From Manduca sexta (Eukaryota > Arthropoda > Insecta > Lepidoptera > Sphingidae), in contig NC_051117.1 of NCBI RefSeq assembly GCF_014839805.1, forward strand, positions 1,426,001 to 1,490,000: a DNA stretch of 64,000 nt, in the 5' to 3' direction. Of the stretch, positions 22,896 through 34,626 are shown piece by piece. Made by a program: the position numbers and the translations under genes. The first letter of the stretch is position 1. The number at the start of each line of letters is the position of its first letter. A model generated the notes under the pieces. It was given only the letters and a program-made list of their open reading frames with translations, searched no databases and was not told where the DNA came from.

Positions 22896-24288
22896 ATACT
22901 TAACCCTCCTTTATTAGTATTAGAAACATTTTCTAGAAGAATTTGAAAGAAAAAATAAAAATATTGTATTCGTTTTTGAAGCGTTCCTTCTTTATAAAAA
23001 ATAATCTTCAAACAACTACACAATTTTTTTAAGTAGTTTGTCGTTATAAAAACTGTTGAACCGGTTTTTAACAAACTTAGCCCACAAATCTATGTCCAAG
23101 ATTAATATAGGGCTTTGATCCCGAAAAGTAAGGACCTAGTGAGACTGCAACAGTTCCATAAAAAGTTAAAGTATGATAAAATTTACCTTTTTAAATTTGC
23201 TCCAATAACCATCAAACTCAGGTTATTCAAAAAGCTATTTAATGTGTACTTGCTTTTAAGTTGAAAATCAATTGTTACGATGACTTGCTTAAAAATGTTA
23301 CGGCTTTTTATGGTTAATTTGATCAAAGGAAATAAGTGACGTAATAAATATGGAGTCACGGAAGAAAAACATTAGAAAATCCAATTTCGACTTCAACTTA
23401 TAGTACAACACAGTCAATTATGTTTAAGTATAAAACCGGCGGTATAATCTGTGGTATAAGGTCGAATTTTAAAAGTATGTGAAGTCTGCACGCACTAGGC
23501 CAGCGTAGTGGACTAAGGCTTCAAATTTAAGTATTTAAACCATAATGTTCAGGCCCTAAACTTTAAAATAGGAAGCCTGTACGCAGCTATGAGACAGACA
23601 TTCCTACAAACTTATAATTGACTCTAACAAATAAAAACTGTATTTATTTGTAATCTGTTAGTTTCCCTATAAAAAAAGACAATAAGAATCATTATTTAAC
23701 ATACAGTCTTTTATAAAAAATTCGCAAAGCGATGCTCAGTCGTAACTTTTTCTTACTCCAAAACTTGAACTTCAAAAACAAAACGATGAATAAGTTACCA
23801 AGCAACACATAGCGAACTTTACATCAGAGCAAATTATAATTATCGAAATCCATTTTTGATAAAAAAACACAGTACCCCACCTTTACAATGATATTTAAAC
23901 TCAAAACACAATTTTACTCGATCAGCTGTAAGTCAAAACCCGCCATCTTGCCTCTCAAGTAGGTAGGTGCCTTTAAACTAGGAACCCGTGATGTTTTTGA
24001 CAGCTATTTAAGCAATTCTTAACCACCTCTTAACGCTAAAACAAGTTTATAAGTAAGACTGATAATGATTGTCATTTTATTCTATGTTGCTTGTTTTAGC
24101 AATATTCTTATTTATTGTGGGATGCGGTATTTTTATCAAAAGTAACCTAAAATATACAACTTGCACTACAAATACTTTATGTAAGTCATACTTATGCCTT
24201 CACACTGTAGATCGCCAACTAAATCAAGTTTTTTTATCCAATTAAATATGATCACACTAATTATATTAATTGAATATTAGTATTTATA
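22896..24288. other. Noncoding; SINE1 scrap at 23470-23525
   Basis: Only a short forward SINE1 fragment (GTGAAGTCTGCACGCACTAG...GTGGACTAAGGC) is recognisable, at about 23470-23525. Confidence 0.5.
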
Positions 24289-24395
24289 TCGACGGTTAAA
24301 GGCTAATCGGATTAAACGTCAATTTTTTGAGTCAATTTAAAATCAACACTTTTTTCTATGTTTTGTTAAACCTAATTATTTTTTACGATATACTT
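24289..24395 (+). mobile_element. MITE-A copy 2, left half
   Basis: TATATCGACGGTTAAAGGCTAAT start and AAAATCAACACTTTTTTCTATG interior match the family; the right terminal repeat is lost. Confidence 0.7.
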
Positions 24396-26334
24396 TAAAT
24401 TTCAAACATGCATTCAATATTCTACAAATGTCCGCTGAAATATCTATATCTTGATCAAATATAAACAGATCTTACCTTGTGCTATTACGATCATTATAAG
24501 ACAATATTTTTACAAAAACATTAAGTGACGCAGTAAGTGTACGAAAAACAGAAGACAAATAATTCAAATAACAATGACACGTTCCCCATTAATTAATCCA
24601 CATAACTTATATCGCAAGCACAGTACGCTATTGATTTTTTCGCTGGCCACCCCACGCTCCTCGCGAAATTATAGAAATCCAACAAAAGCATCCGAGAGCC
24701 GAAACTGGCAAGAAAACTAATAACCGGACTTACACCGCCCCACACACACTACTCCCGCACGCGTGGACCTTAGGGTTGCCGACCAACTCAATTAAAACTA
24801 TAATTAAAATGAGCTTAGTGGAAGTTTTTTCGCAATTTTCACATTTTATATAGTTATAAAAAGTAGAAAAATAAAATATTAGTGAAACTTCACAAACGGT
24901 GATCTTTCTGTGGTCTTTTTATTGTAATTTTCGTGTAAGCACGTATGATTATAACTAAAAGATTTAAAAACTAGAATTGATAAGTATTTTTGTATTGCGT
25001 TTCGCATATTCCAACATAATTGTAATGACAAAATGTATAAGCTTTATCTGAAGTATATATTCGATCCGAATGATGATTGTGACAATATACTTTGAATGTA
25101 ATTTAAGCGAAACTAACACCTGGATAAGTAAAATAAATGCTCAATTGAATATCATTGTACGGAAGTAAGCAAAAGATAAACTTACGAATATCTTTAGATT
25201 GTATAAACTAACATTCAGTTAAAACAAATATTTGGAATTCAGAATATTGTATTTGTTTTATAAGACAAACTACTTTAATGAATTCTTGTGTATAAGAGCG
25301 GATTAAACAGTTTGATTTACATGAATAACTTTAACTTAGTAACAGTAAGAATATAACTTACCGCATAAAAGGCCACATAACTATTTCGAAAAAAGATCGT
25401 TCAAATAATAATTTAAATCATCAAAAGCACATTTCCATTAACAAGAGACAACCCTAACACACACGCACACGCACCCGCAACTCTAATTATATACGTCTAC
25501 GAAGAAAATAAAGATTGGGGAAAAATTTTAGAAGAAACAAGTGTGTTGGACGCGGGGTGTGGGGCGCTGACCACCACCCCGTCATTAGGACCCCGCCCGA
25601 CCCCGGGGCTAGTTCCCCCCTGGATGTTTAATAATATGAAGAATTGGAGATAATTTGCGAGAAACTAAATAAGAAAGCCGGACGAAAATTGAAAGGTCGT
25701 AGAGCGAGAGGGGAGATGTTGCCGTCCCTTTCTGTCGGAAGCGACATTACTGCGAGATGGATATAAGTAAATAATATCTTATGTATGAGGATCAGGGCTT
25801 TAATGATGGGCAGAGACGGAGCTCGATTTGAGGCTTGTGTTTGTAATTCTAGTGTTAGTTCCTAGGTTAGTAAAATACGTGTCGGCGGCGGCTCGTGTTT
25901 TTTACGCTACTACGTGAATGAAAGGATCAATGTATTCGTAGCCATTTGGAGGACTCGTGGATACTCGCCTTCTTTCAATACTTCACAATGCTCGTAGTTT
26001 CATTACGTATTGGAATTAAAGTTAACTTGAATTACGTTATATATCTCTGTGGAGTGTGAAGTAATCTTCGTAAATATGTTCTAGACCTAAAATCCTCGCG
26101 AATGATGAAATCTATATTAGTGGTGTCCAGGTCAGCTAAAACCTAATTTATCCAAAGACCGAGGATTCCACCTCCAGCTTGCTATCTCTAAAAATGCCAA
26201 TGCGTGTAAAAATTATAAACAGCTGTAGTTAAAGTTCAATTTCGCATCAGTCTCTTGTCAGTCTATCTGTTTAGGTATTATCTATTTATATCAACAGAAG
26301 ATTTGCATTTGATGGATTTATTTAATACACCAAC
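24396..26334. other. Noncoding; GC-rich patches without frames
   Basis: Patches at 24640-24790 and 25540-25750 stand out from the AT-rich background (CACACACA-type tracts and CCCCGCCCGACCCCGGGG) but contain no coherent reading frame or known repeat. Confidence 0.4.
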
Positions 26335-26490
26335 AGTATACAGTGTCATTTCGACATTGCGTAACAAAATGAAACCACATACTTACCTACTTGGAAATAA
26401 CACTTTTCAATAAGTTACTTTAACCGTAGATGTAAAATAAAAAGTGTAAGTTTCGAACAAAATAAATATTAATAGAAAGTAATTTTAATT
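26335..26490 (-). repeat. Dispersed repeat family D, copy 3 (reverse), partial copy nearby
   Basis: The reverse complement gives TTATTTTGTTCGAAACTTACAC, TTACATCTACGGTTAAAG and AAGTATGTGGTTTC, as in copies 1 and 2. A forward partial, GAGTATGTGGTATTATTTAG, is at 26690-26709. Confidence 0.75.
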
Positions 26491-26922
26491 TTACGCGCCC
26501 AATGCCACTACTACTCTAAGAGAATTCGTCGCAGCGGCAACATCATACTTTCAGTCATAAATACACTCACACACACGCCATATTCGCATTAAACTACAAC
26601 ATGATCAACAAATCAGAAAACTAAAACAAGGATTTTAGGTGAAAATATTCGTTACTTATGGATGATTTTTGGCACAATAGGTGAAGACGAGTATGTGGTA
26701 TTATTTAGTACCGCAATGTCAAAATTACGCTGTATATTGACACACACACTTCTATGTTGATTATGACAGGGTTGTTATAACGTTATATTCTGATATATAC
26801 CTATAACAGGCATTTACAACTTTCTCCATATCAAGTAGTAGAAGCAAAATTTATGTTATTTACTTTGATGGAAGATTATAAATCAATCTGCAGAAGAAAA
26901 TGAGTGTTTAAGGCGATACCTC

Positions 26923-27190
26923 AAGGTCCATTTTCATACATTTTGTTTCGCCTTTAATCTGGGTAACTAAACAAGTATTGGCAAGTAAAGAATTTAAATT
27001 CACGTCTAGTTAGTGATTAGTTCTCGCAGTTGAAAGAAAAATGTAAAAATAATTAATAATCATGGATATTTCTTCCTTTAAAATTTCGTCATATTAAATT
27101 TTAAAGGCCGAAATATCCATGATTATTAATTATACGTTTTTCTTTCAACTGCGAGAACTAATCACTAACTAGACGTGAATTTAAATTCCT
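26923..27190 (+). repeat. Foldback repeat with a long hairpin (arms 26991-27086 and 27096-27187)
   Basis: The two arms of about 92-96 bp are reverse complements with a 9-nt loop (27087-27095). They differ only by a 3-bp indel near 27053 and a few substitutions; the outer 51 bp are identical. 26923-27022 recurs at 63900-64000 with two differences, so this is a mobile repeat rather than a unique palindrome. Only the left side carries the extra 26923-26990 segment; the right flank resembles it only weakly. Transcripts would fold into a Dicer-type duplex. Confidence 0.9.
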
Positions 27191-27671
27191 ACTGTTACTG
27201 TTAAACCCAAAATGTATTGATAGCCGCAAGCCCCTCTTTAGACGAACAAACGTTAATGCTGAGGACATTATGATATTGTAATTAAACTAGTTTACGGACT
27301 TTATCACGGTTTTCTATATTATAATTTTCTACCGATGTTTTTTACTATATACAAAACTAAAAATATAAAATCCAGAAGAATGGTTTTATTTCAAAGTCTT
27401 ACATTCGCGTAAACATAATAATTCATTGTGATCTTGTTTAGTAGATCTATACTTATGTTATGGGATGAAATGATCTGCATTGTGGAGCATCACAAAGTAG
27501 ACTACATCTACCTAAACATAATTATGATATTAACATACTTAGTGACCCTCTAGCGCAATGACTTCACTGAACGAGACTTAAAAGTGTTCACCATTCGCTT
27601 ACCATCAGTTCTCCCGTTTGCTTATTAAAACATCAAAATTACAATGTAAACATATCAGCGGTTCGTGCTAA
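27191..27671. other. Noncoding
   Basis: AT-rich. A loose match to repeat family F (43625-43800, 54465-54625) at about 27300-27420: TTTATCACGGTTTTC ... CTTACATTCGCGTAAA. Confidence 0.4.
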
Positions 27672-27828
27672 TATATTAGATTTATTACATACTATTCCAC
27701 TGCAGTGCACGGGCTCCTCTACTACTAAAAGGGATTAGGCATTTGTTCACTATGCTGGCCTACTGCGGACTGGTAGACAACACACACTCAAAATTCTTAT
27801 AGGGAACTTCTCAGATAAGGTTTGTCTG
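27672..27828 (-). repeat. SINE1 3' part, diverged
   Basis: Reverse orientation: CTCCTCTACTACTAAAAGGGATTAGGC ... TAGACAACACACACTC ... AACTTCTCAGAT. Truncated before the tRNA head. Confidence 0.75.
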
Positions 27829-29504
27829 CACTGAAATAAACAAAGGGTTTACTTGATTGTAGATAAATAACAAAAAACTGAAAGCGAAGTGACTGTACGT
27901 TTTAAAGTTTTAAATTTGTGCAGATACTTTTGTGTCTGACTGTACCTACTTCGTTCTGTTCTACAGCTTCCACGAAAAATAAATGGTTTCGTTCTTTTCA
28001 ATGTTTGAGTATTGTTCATGAGTTGCCGTTTACCATCAGCCAAACGACTTGTTCATTTCGACATTTATTTTAAAGGATTCCTACCTAAATAAAAAATATT
28101 TGTCAATACGAGTGTAAACATCACACCAACCCATCCGGGTAGTATTGATTAACTTTACACTCGAATTTGTAGATGCTGTACAAAATCTACACATTGATGT
28201 GTAGATTGATTGATTGATTGATTGCTGTACAAAATCTACACATAGTATAACAATCTGTACAGCTTATATACTTTTGCACACAGTCGCGCTTGCAAAACTG
28301 TTCCTAGAATTAAAAAATACGTGATAGCAAGCAAAGAGAATGTACGCTACATTATCGCTTCCCTTTTGTAAAAAAGTTTTTGTATCGGAACCATAGTTCC
28401 TAGATAAAGTCGGTAAAATTATTTTAATTTACTATATCTAATAAGGAAAGGCAGGATGACTTTGTATATATATTTCTACTGGAATACTTCAACTATCTTC
28501 TAGAAAAATGTGTAGCCTCCTTGCAAAATGCAGTTGCGTTTCATTTTGTGAAATTTTCCAAAATGCTAATAACCTTGTCAACCCAATCCCATTTTTTTAA
28601 CGCCAATATGTAACTGAGTATTAGTCTTTGGCATCATCATTCGGAACTATGGATGTAGCCAGGGGGGTAAGGGCGGTCGGAACTCACCCTAGAAATGTCT
28701 TTGCTCACCCTAAAGCTTTATGCTTACTGGGGCCTTGCGTGGTGCAAGTCTTTCGTTAATTCGGTTTGCTTCCTTTTGATCTTGCCAGCTATGTCTTTCA
28801 AGAGAAATTCTGTAGGTATGCCAATAGACGGAATGCTTATTAGTAGCCTTGTTGCACTTCTGCGTACCCTTTCGAAGATAGATGTAGATATATAAATTAT
28901 CTTTTTTGTTTTACTGTAACTTTATTTGGTATAATTTATGGTTTAGATATCAGGTATATGAAAGTTTAATTATATAAAAAAAAAACTTTAATTTCGAATT
29001 AACCTTTATGTCCTTTGTACAATCTAACATCAACTTTGTACATAAATAACACAAGGTTGATATTGCTTTGCTTAAAATGGGCAAATATTTTGACGAATAT
29101 GCCAAATTCACCGCTCAAACAAGTCATGTAAAAGCTCATAACATTTCGCCCGACCCGGATATAAGACTGTAGACGTCATATTTATATCCCACATACCAAA
29201 AGGTCAAACAAACATATTTTTCAAAATAAATATGAATAATTATTGCCGCAATTTACTCTCGGTTAGTTCTCAATTTTATTTACAACTTTTTCAGTATAAC
29301 CGCAAGGATCAAAGGTCATCGAACCTGTGACTTGTGTAGTCAAAGAGAAAATTCTCGAAGGAGGTCGACTTAGGAGTCCGCATAATGTGCTGCTAATTAA
29401 ATTTCAACCGCAATTTATTATATACAATTATTATTTTATTGTTAAAAGAAACCACATACGTTTATTTTTTTGTTTAAAACGATGACCCGGATATTAAAAC
29501 CATA
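27829..29504. other. Noncoding; local duplication around a (GATT)n tract
   Basis: GCTGTACAAAATCTACACAT occurs twice, at 28175-28194 and 28224-28243, separated by a CTACACATTGATGTGTAG palindrome and a GATT microsatellite. Otherwise no gene or repeat recognised. Confidence 0.55.
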
Positions 29505-29654
29505 TCGTCGGTTGAGAGGGAAAAAGGCTTAAACGACATTTCTTTTCGAAAAAATTGAAATATATTAAAAAACATAGAAAAAAGTGCTGATTTAAAATAT
29601 GTATGAAAGTTTGTGTCGCAAAATGTCGTTTAGGTGAATTAGTCTTTCAACCGA
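29505..29654 (-). mobile_element. MITE-A copy 3 (reverse)
   Basis: TCGTCGGTTGAGAGG...TCTTTCAACCGA ends, with interior ATAGAAAAAAGTGCTGATTT, the reverse complement of the family core. TA lies on both sides. Confidence 0.8.
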
Positions 29655-29949
29655 TATGTAATTAAAGTGTATAAAAAACATTGGCTTCATAATTAACATT
29701 AGAATGTTGACTGGAATAAAAATATTTATTACATAGAAAAAAATACTGTTTTTACAATACGTTAAACGTTTAGAATTTTTTGTTTTTTGTGTGGACACGA
29801 GCAGGACTTGTCTAATGGTTATTAGAGTACGGTTGATAATATCGACTGGCGAGGGACGCCTGCCTACCTAACTTAGTGATGACTACCCAAAGAAGAAAGG
29901 CAGAAAGAAACTCCGTGCTTACTTTTACCACTACGTTTATTACTAACAA

Positions 29950-30155
29950 GCTATTGCTCACGGCTTCGCCCGCGTGAAGGAGTTTTCCGGGTTCAAAGTC
30001 CCACTGTATATTTTACCATGATAGAAAGTATCCTATAACCTTCCCAGACTCTTAAACTATCTCCATAACAAATTTCATAAAAATCCGTTTAGTAGATTTT
30101 GAAAAATCGATAACATACAGACAGACAGAAAAGGTTTGTTTTATAATATGTATTT
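29950..30155 (-). repeat. Helitron-derived repeat, reverse
   Basis: GCTATTGCTCACGGCTTCGCCCGCGTGAAG at left is the reverse of a Helitron 3' hairpin and CTAG end (mutated). The body, with CCTATAACCTTCCCAGACTCTTAAACTATCTCCATAAC and TTTGTTTTATAATATGTAT at right, matches 36440-36655. Confidence 0.65.
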
Positions 30156-30540
30156 AAAAAAAATACTTGAATATATTGTCAATTACGATATATGGTCGAA
30201 ACAGATTCAACAAGTTATGGATGCATAAATTAGGCCCGTATAACATACTACTATTCTGTATTCTGTCCCCTACTCTTTTGGGGGTAACGTGCGCTTACGC
30301 ATGTAATCACGACATGTCCTCTTCCTATAGCCAAATTCCATGTATAATAAATCAGTTACGTGTCATTCGGAAACCACAGAAATTATTCACATACTACGTG
30401 TCGGTACAAACGGTAATACCGGTAAATCGACAAATTTGGCAACACAACGAACTGGAAACAACACACTATGATTAATTGTTTATTAAAATCAACCCGACTT
30501 AATAAGTAATCGATTATATAACATTACTAACATATAAAAA

Positions 30541-30862
30541 AGCGGCGATAGCCTAGTTGGTTGTGAAACGGACTGCCGAGACGTATGTCCTCAGGTTCAA
30601 ATCCCAAGAGAACACACCTTTAACTTTTCTAAAAAATATGTGTGTATTCTTTGTGAATTATCGCTTGCTTTAGTGGTGAAGGAAAACATCTCGACGAAAC
30701 CTGCATACCTGAGAAATTCCCTATAAGAAATTTTCGAGGGTGTGTGAAGTCTACCAATCCGCACTAGGGCAATACGGTGGACTAAGGCCTAATCCCTCTC
30801 AGTAGTAGAGGAGGCCCGTGTTCAGCAGTGATAGTATATAATACAAAGCTCATATTATTATT
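30541..30862 (+). mobile_element. SINE1, near full length
   Basis: Starts AGCGGCGATAGCCTAGTTGG, box B GGTTCAAATCC, body through GTGTGTGAAGTCTACCAATCCGCACTAG, ends in an (ATT)n tail. No clear target-site duplication. Confidence 0.9.
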
Positions 30863-33010
30863 ATTGACATAATTTATATTTCAATGTGAGTATCATACAT
30901 AGTTATTTGACGTCATGTTTTTTAATCGAAACCCAAAAGACCGGCTGCCAGATGTCAAGACACTGTGAGCTCATTCTGCGTAGATTGGACCACCAACAGG
31001 TAAAATTAAAAAAAAAAATGTATAATTGTAACATGTAGGTAGATATTGTAACTTTGACTTTGCGAAAGACCAACATCTCAATCCGCCCCGTGACCACGAA
31101 GGCAGACAGAAGGTAGATGGACAACTGTGTGAACCTATATGGATTCCTCTTGAAGTATTTAACTCTATAAATGACCCTATACACGCGAAAGTGTATTAAC
31201 CGTTGAACTGATTTAGATGAAATTTTGCATATAACTAAACAAAATCCTGAGGAGATACTTGTTTTCAAAAAGTATTACTATTATTGTAGTACATTCACGG
31301 GGCGGAGCTATTGACAAGTCGTTCGTGGTACACATAATCGTACGACATGCTAATCGTGGTGAAAATCATACAAAACTCGCCATTTTAATTCACATAAATG
31401 TCTAAAGAGAATTATAACTCTAATGGACTAAACCCAAACCAATTTTGGAAAATACCATCATTATCTAAAATTAATCTCAACACCAAAATACATTTGCCAT
31501 GTTATTTATATCGACACAAGCCACATTATTTATTTATATAATTAGAAATCTTGCGGTTTTGAACAATAAAAAAAGATTTAATCTGCGGTTAAAAGTTGCG
31601 CGTGCGCATACTTGCAAAGTATCAAAATTGTTTCGTAGAAAACACGTGAGTTGGATATATTGTGAACAATAAAATATTTCAACAATGATATCATAGCAAA
31701 GAAAACCTTCGTCAAAAAGTAAAAATACAAAGAATAGTAAAAAAAGATATATAAAAAATTCTGCAGAACTAAAATTGACACTTTGATATTGAACTCCACA
31801 ACTTCTTATATTGAGTTCAATATAAGAAAAGATATCAAGGTATTAATATATTTTATACGATAATTAAGTTGGTATAAATAAGATATTAGTCTAAACTAAA
31901 GCTATCTTCAGATACGTTGATGATAAAAAAATAGCTTTAGCTATTCAACCTTATTATTCAGTCAGTGTGATTCAGTGCGCTACCATTCCAATCATCGATA
32001 GTTAAGGAAGCCCTTGTTTTATTGGCAAAAAAAAAGGTGATCAATTATACTAAAACCGGAAACTTCCCATAAATGAAGTTTGAAGTATGGGAAAACCAAA
32101 CGCGTGAACAAGCTTGGTGAAAGTAAACCTAAACCTGTTGTAAATAACAATGTTATTGCAAAACTAGAACGTACTGCTGTGATACTAAAGCTTTTTATAA
32201 AGAAACGAGAAGCTCGGTTGATGCCAAGTAATATTGACCCATAAACACTCATTAAATCACAAGAATCATAAATACGTTAACAGCATCACACTAAAGGATT
32301 AGGGATTTGAGAAGGAAAGGTGCTCCCCGTCCCAGATGACAATGAAATTCCTCCAAAGTAAAAAGGTCTGAAATACTTTGGAAAAAAGAATGGAAGAGTA
32401 GACCTAAAAAGCGTATCCAGGCTTTTCACTGTCGAAATGACGAAATTGAAATAAATGAAAATGAAGAAAAATCAAGAAGTATACAATAATTCACAAAATT
32501 ATCTATTACTGTCGCTCTCATTGAAAGATATGTATCTAGTTTCTTCGGTTCTATTTGACTCATAATGACCGAATATTATATTTTTAATTATAGTATAGAG
32601 TAAGGGTATCAATTTTATATACTAAACGAATGATGATATGACCGTGCTTCTAGTGTGATTTAGTTTTGTCTTTTCAGAAGTCAGTGAGCTTGCGAATCGA
32701 AAATATCTCCATCTTTCTCCCATTACTCATTCTTCTCTTTAAAAATAAAAGCTTCTTCACAATTGACCTAGCCTTGTACATTTTTGTTAAATAACCCACT
32801 TCCCTATTCGCCTCTTTCTATAAATAGTGAAATTTGAATTCTATTAAATGCACACAAAGTTTCATTCTTGGAAATTATCGAGCCTATTGTCAAAGTTCAA
32901 TTTAAGGTGAAGGTTAAATCAAGTTTATAAGGAATTGTATAACAGTATTAAAATAAAACTACTAACTTTCTCTGTACTTTGATTCCAGTTTTGAGAAATT
33001 CTTATCACTA
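30863..33010. other. Noncoding; one coding-like relic and one palindrome
   Basis: 31155-31260 looks like a Helitron-family scrap. 31803-31828 is a perfect palindrome with 12-bp arms (TTCTTATATTGA) and a 2-nt spacer. 32030-32470 is listed separately. Confidence 0.45.
32030..32470 (+). pseudogene. Possible degenerate coding relic, unidentified
   Basis: Purine-rich sequence whose frames read like protein in short runs (KPVVNNNVIAKLERTAVILK, then LFIKKREARLMPSNIDP) broken by stops and shifts. It may be a decayed transposase or processed pseudogene; I recognise no family. Poly-A runs exist at both ends. Confidence 0.25.
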
Positions 33011-33011
33011 C

Positions 33012-33296
33012 ATAGTATAAAACAAAGTCGTTTTCTCTATCCCTATGTATGCTTCTTTAAAACTACGCAATGGATTTTGATGCGGTTTTTTTTAATAGAT
33101 AGAGTGATTCAAGAGGATGTTTTATATGTATAATAATAACATCCATAAAATAGTGGAGAAATACTGTTATTTTGTTATGTTATACCCGTGTGAAGCCAGA
33201 GCGGGCCGCTATGTTTTTATATACAACGTTCACATTTTTTCTGTAGTGTATTTAGTATCAGCATTGCACCCGTGCGAAGCCGGGGCGGGTCGCTAG
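33012..33296 (+). mobile_element. Helitron-like non-autonomous element with two tandem 3' ends
   Basis: Starts near ATAGTATAAAACAAAGTCG, body TTTGATGCGGTTTTTTTTAATAGATAGAGTGATTC, and ends ...CCCGTGCGAAGCCGGGGCGGGTCGCTAG|T at 33293-33296. A similar end, ACCCGTGTGAAGCCAGAGCGGGCCGCTATG, occurs about 80 bp earlier (33185-33215). Confidence 0.6.
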
Positions 33297-33349
33297 TTAA
33301 TATATATTTACTATAACCCAATATTCTTGATGGGACATCAAAGTTAGAG

Positions 33350-33430
33350 GTATGTCCTGCGTTGCTGGTAGTAGGATATATTCTGTATCCGCCCGGCTAG
33401 CGACCACTGTATACAATATGTAAATCCCGC
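33350..33430 (+). repeat. Repeat family B, 5' part
   Basis: GTAGTAGGATATATTCTGTATCCGCCCGGCTAGCGACCACTGTATACAA, then AAATCCCGCCATAGTGA, as in copies at 49530 and (reverse) 61440-61495. Confidence 0.65.
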
Positions 33431-33599
33431 CATAGTGATTCACATATATCATATATTTTTTTGTTTGTTTTTGTATATTTTGGTGTACCTCCTTGGTTCT
33501 GTTATTGTTGTGTACAGTTTTCACATAAATAAATGATTTCTTTATTTCTTTCTTATATGTGACGCGGTCCAGGATCAGTCTGTGTTCAAATACTGAACT

Positions 33600-33692
33600 G
33601 ATACTGATTGGCATACTGAATACTATTCCACGCTAATTTCACGAAGATAATACGGCCGTGTTATGAGCTTACATTGTCATAGAGAATAAAGC
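33600..33692 (+). repeat. Fragment of TIR element family G
   Basis: ATACTATTCCACGCTAATTTCACGAAGATAA...TCATAGAGAATAAAGCCCC matches the right half of the element at 63604-63782. Confidence 0.65.
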
Positions 33693-33698
33693 CCCTGG

Positions 33699-33997
33699 AC
33701 ACCTCATCACCTCGAGAAATTAAATGCTTAATCTCAATATGGGCAGTAATTCCATTGCTCTAATAATAAGACTATAAACGGGTTTCTGATATTTTAGGGA
33801 ACCAACGTGTGGTCGTTATCTAGTCGACTAAAAACAAGATCCAAATCCATTCCTCGTCACATTGAGAAGTTAGATGCTAAGCCTCAATAAGGGCAGTAAT
33901 TCCATTGCCCTACTGAAAAGACTATGAACGACTTACTGTTCCTTCAGGGAACCATCGTAGAGTCGCTATTTAGACTACAAATAAGATCGAAATTACA
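33699..33997 (+). repeat. Diverged tandem duplication, about 150-bp unit, two copies
   Basis: 33699-33846 and 33853-33997 share ATGGGCAGTAATTCCATTGC / AAGGGCAGTAATTCCATTGC, AAGACTAT(A/G)AACG and AGGGAACCA(A/T)CGT in the same order. Confidence 0.75.
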
Positions 33998-34499
33998 ACG
34001 ACTCTACATCAAAATGTCGCCAAAGCCCGTCGATATCTAGCAAGGAAGTTCGCTAAATACAAATGAATATTTTCATCCCCACAATTTTTCCTGTAGCCAA
34101 TAGTTCGCGCACACGTACGAGATTCCAATCGTGTGCGTCTGTTCAAATGACTGGGGGGCGGGGGGTGGGGGGGTCCCCGGAGGGTGTGGGTCGGGTGCTC
34201 GAACACTGTTAAACTAATTATTGTGAGCCACCGAGGGGGGGTGAGCATTTTTCTACAAACCAACATATACGTATATATCGTTTGCGAGATTAATATTTTG
34301 CAATATATTGTGCGTGTTACGTTTATTAGTGTGTTAGTTTGGCACGCGGATATGCTCGCTTGTTTCATTAGGGCCTGTCTCAATATCCAAGTAGTATCCG
34401 CCCGTTAGTGTACTATAATAGTAACCATATTATGATTACGTTTAAGTTGAAAGCATGATTTTGATATTTTTGCAATTCACCCAGTGTGCTACAATTAAT
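33998..34499. other. Noncoding, with strong G-quadruplex tract at 34153-34173
   Basis: G6-C-G6-T-G7, followed by TCCCCGG and another G-rich run at 34233-34240. No gene seen. Confidence 0.6.
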
Positions 34500-34626
34500 A
34501 AGGCTAATTGTCTTAAGCGACATTTCATACATATTTTAAATCAGCACTTTTTTCTATGTCTTATTAACCTAGCTAAAAATTTTCGACAAAAAATGTCGCT
34601 TATGTCATTTGGCCTTTTAACCGTCA
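34500..34626 (+). mobile_element. MITE-A copy 4 (left end trimmed)
   Basis: AGGCTAATTGTCTTAAGCGACATTTCATACATATTTTAAATCAGCAC ... AAAAATGTCGCTTATGTCATTTGGCCTTTTAACCGTC: both inner arms present, outer left terminus missing. Confidence 0.8.
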
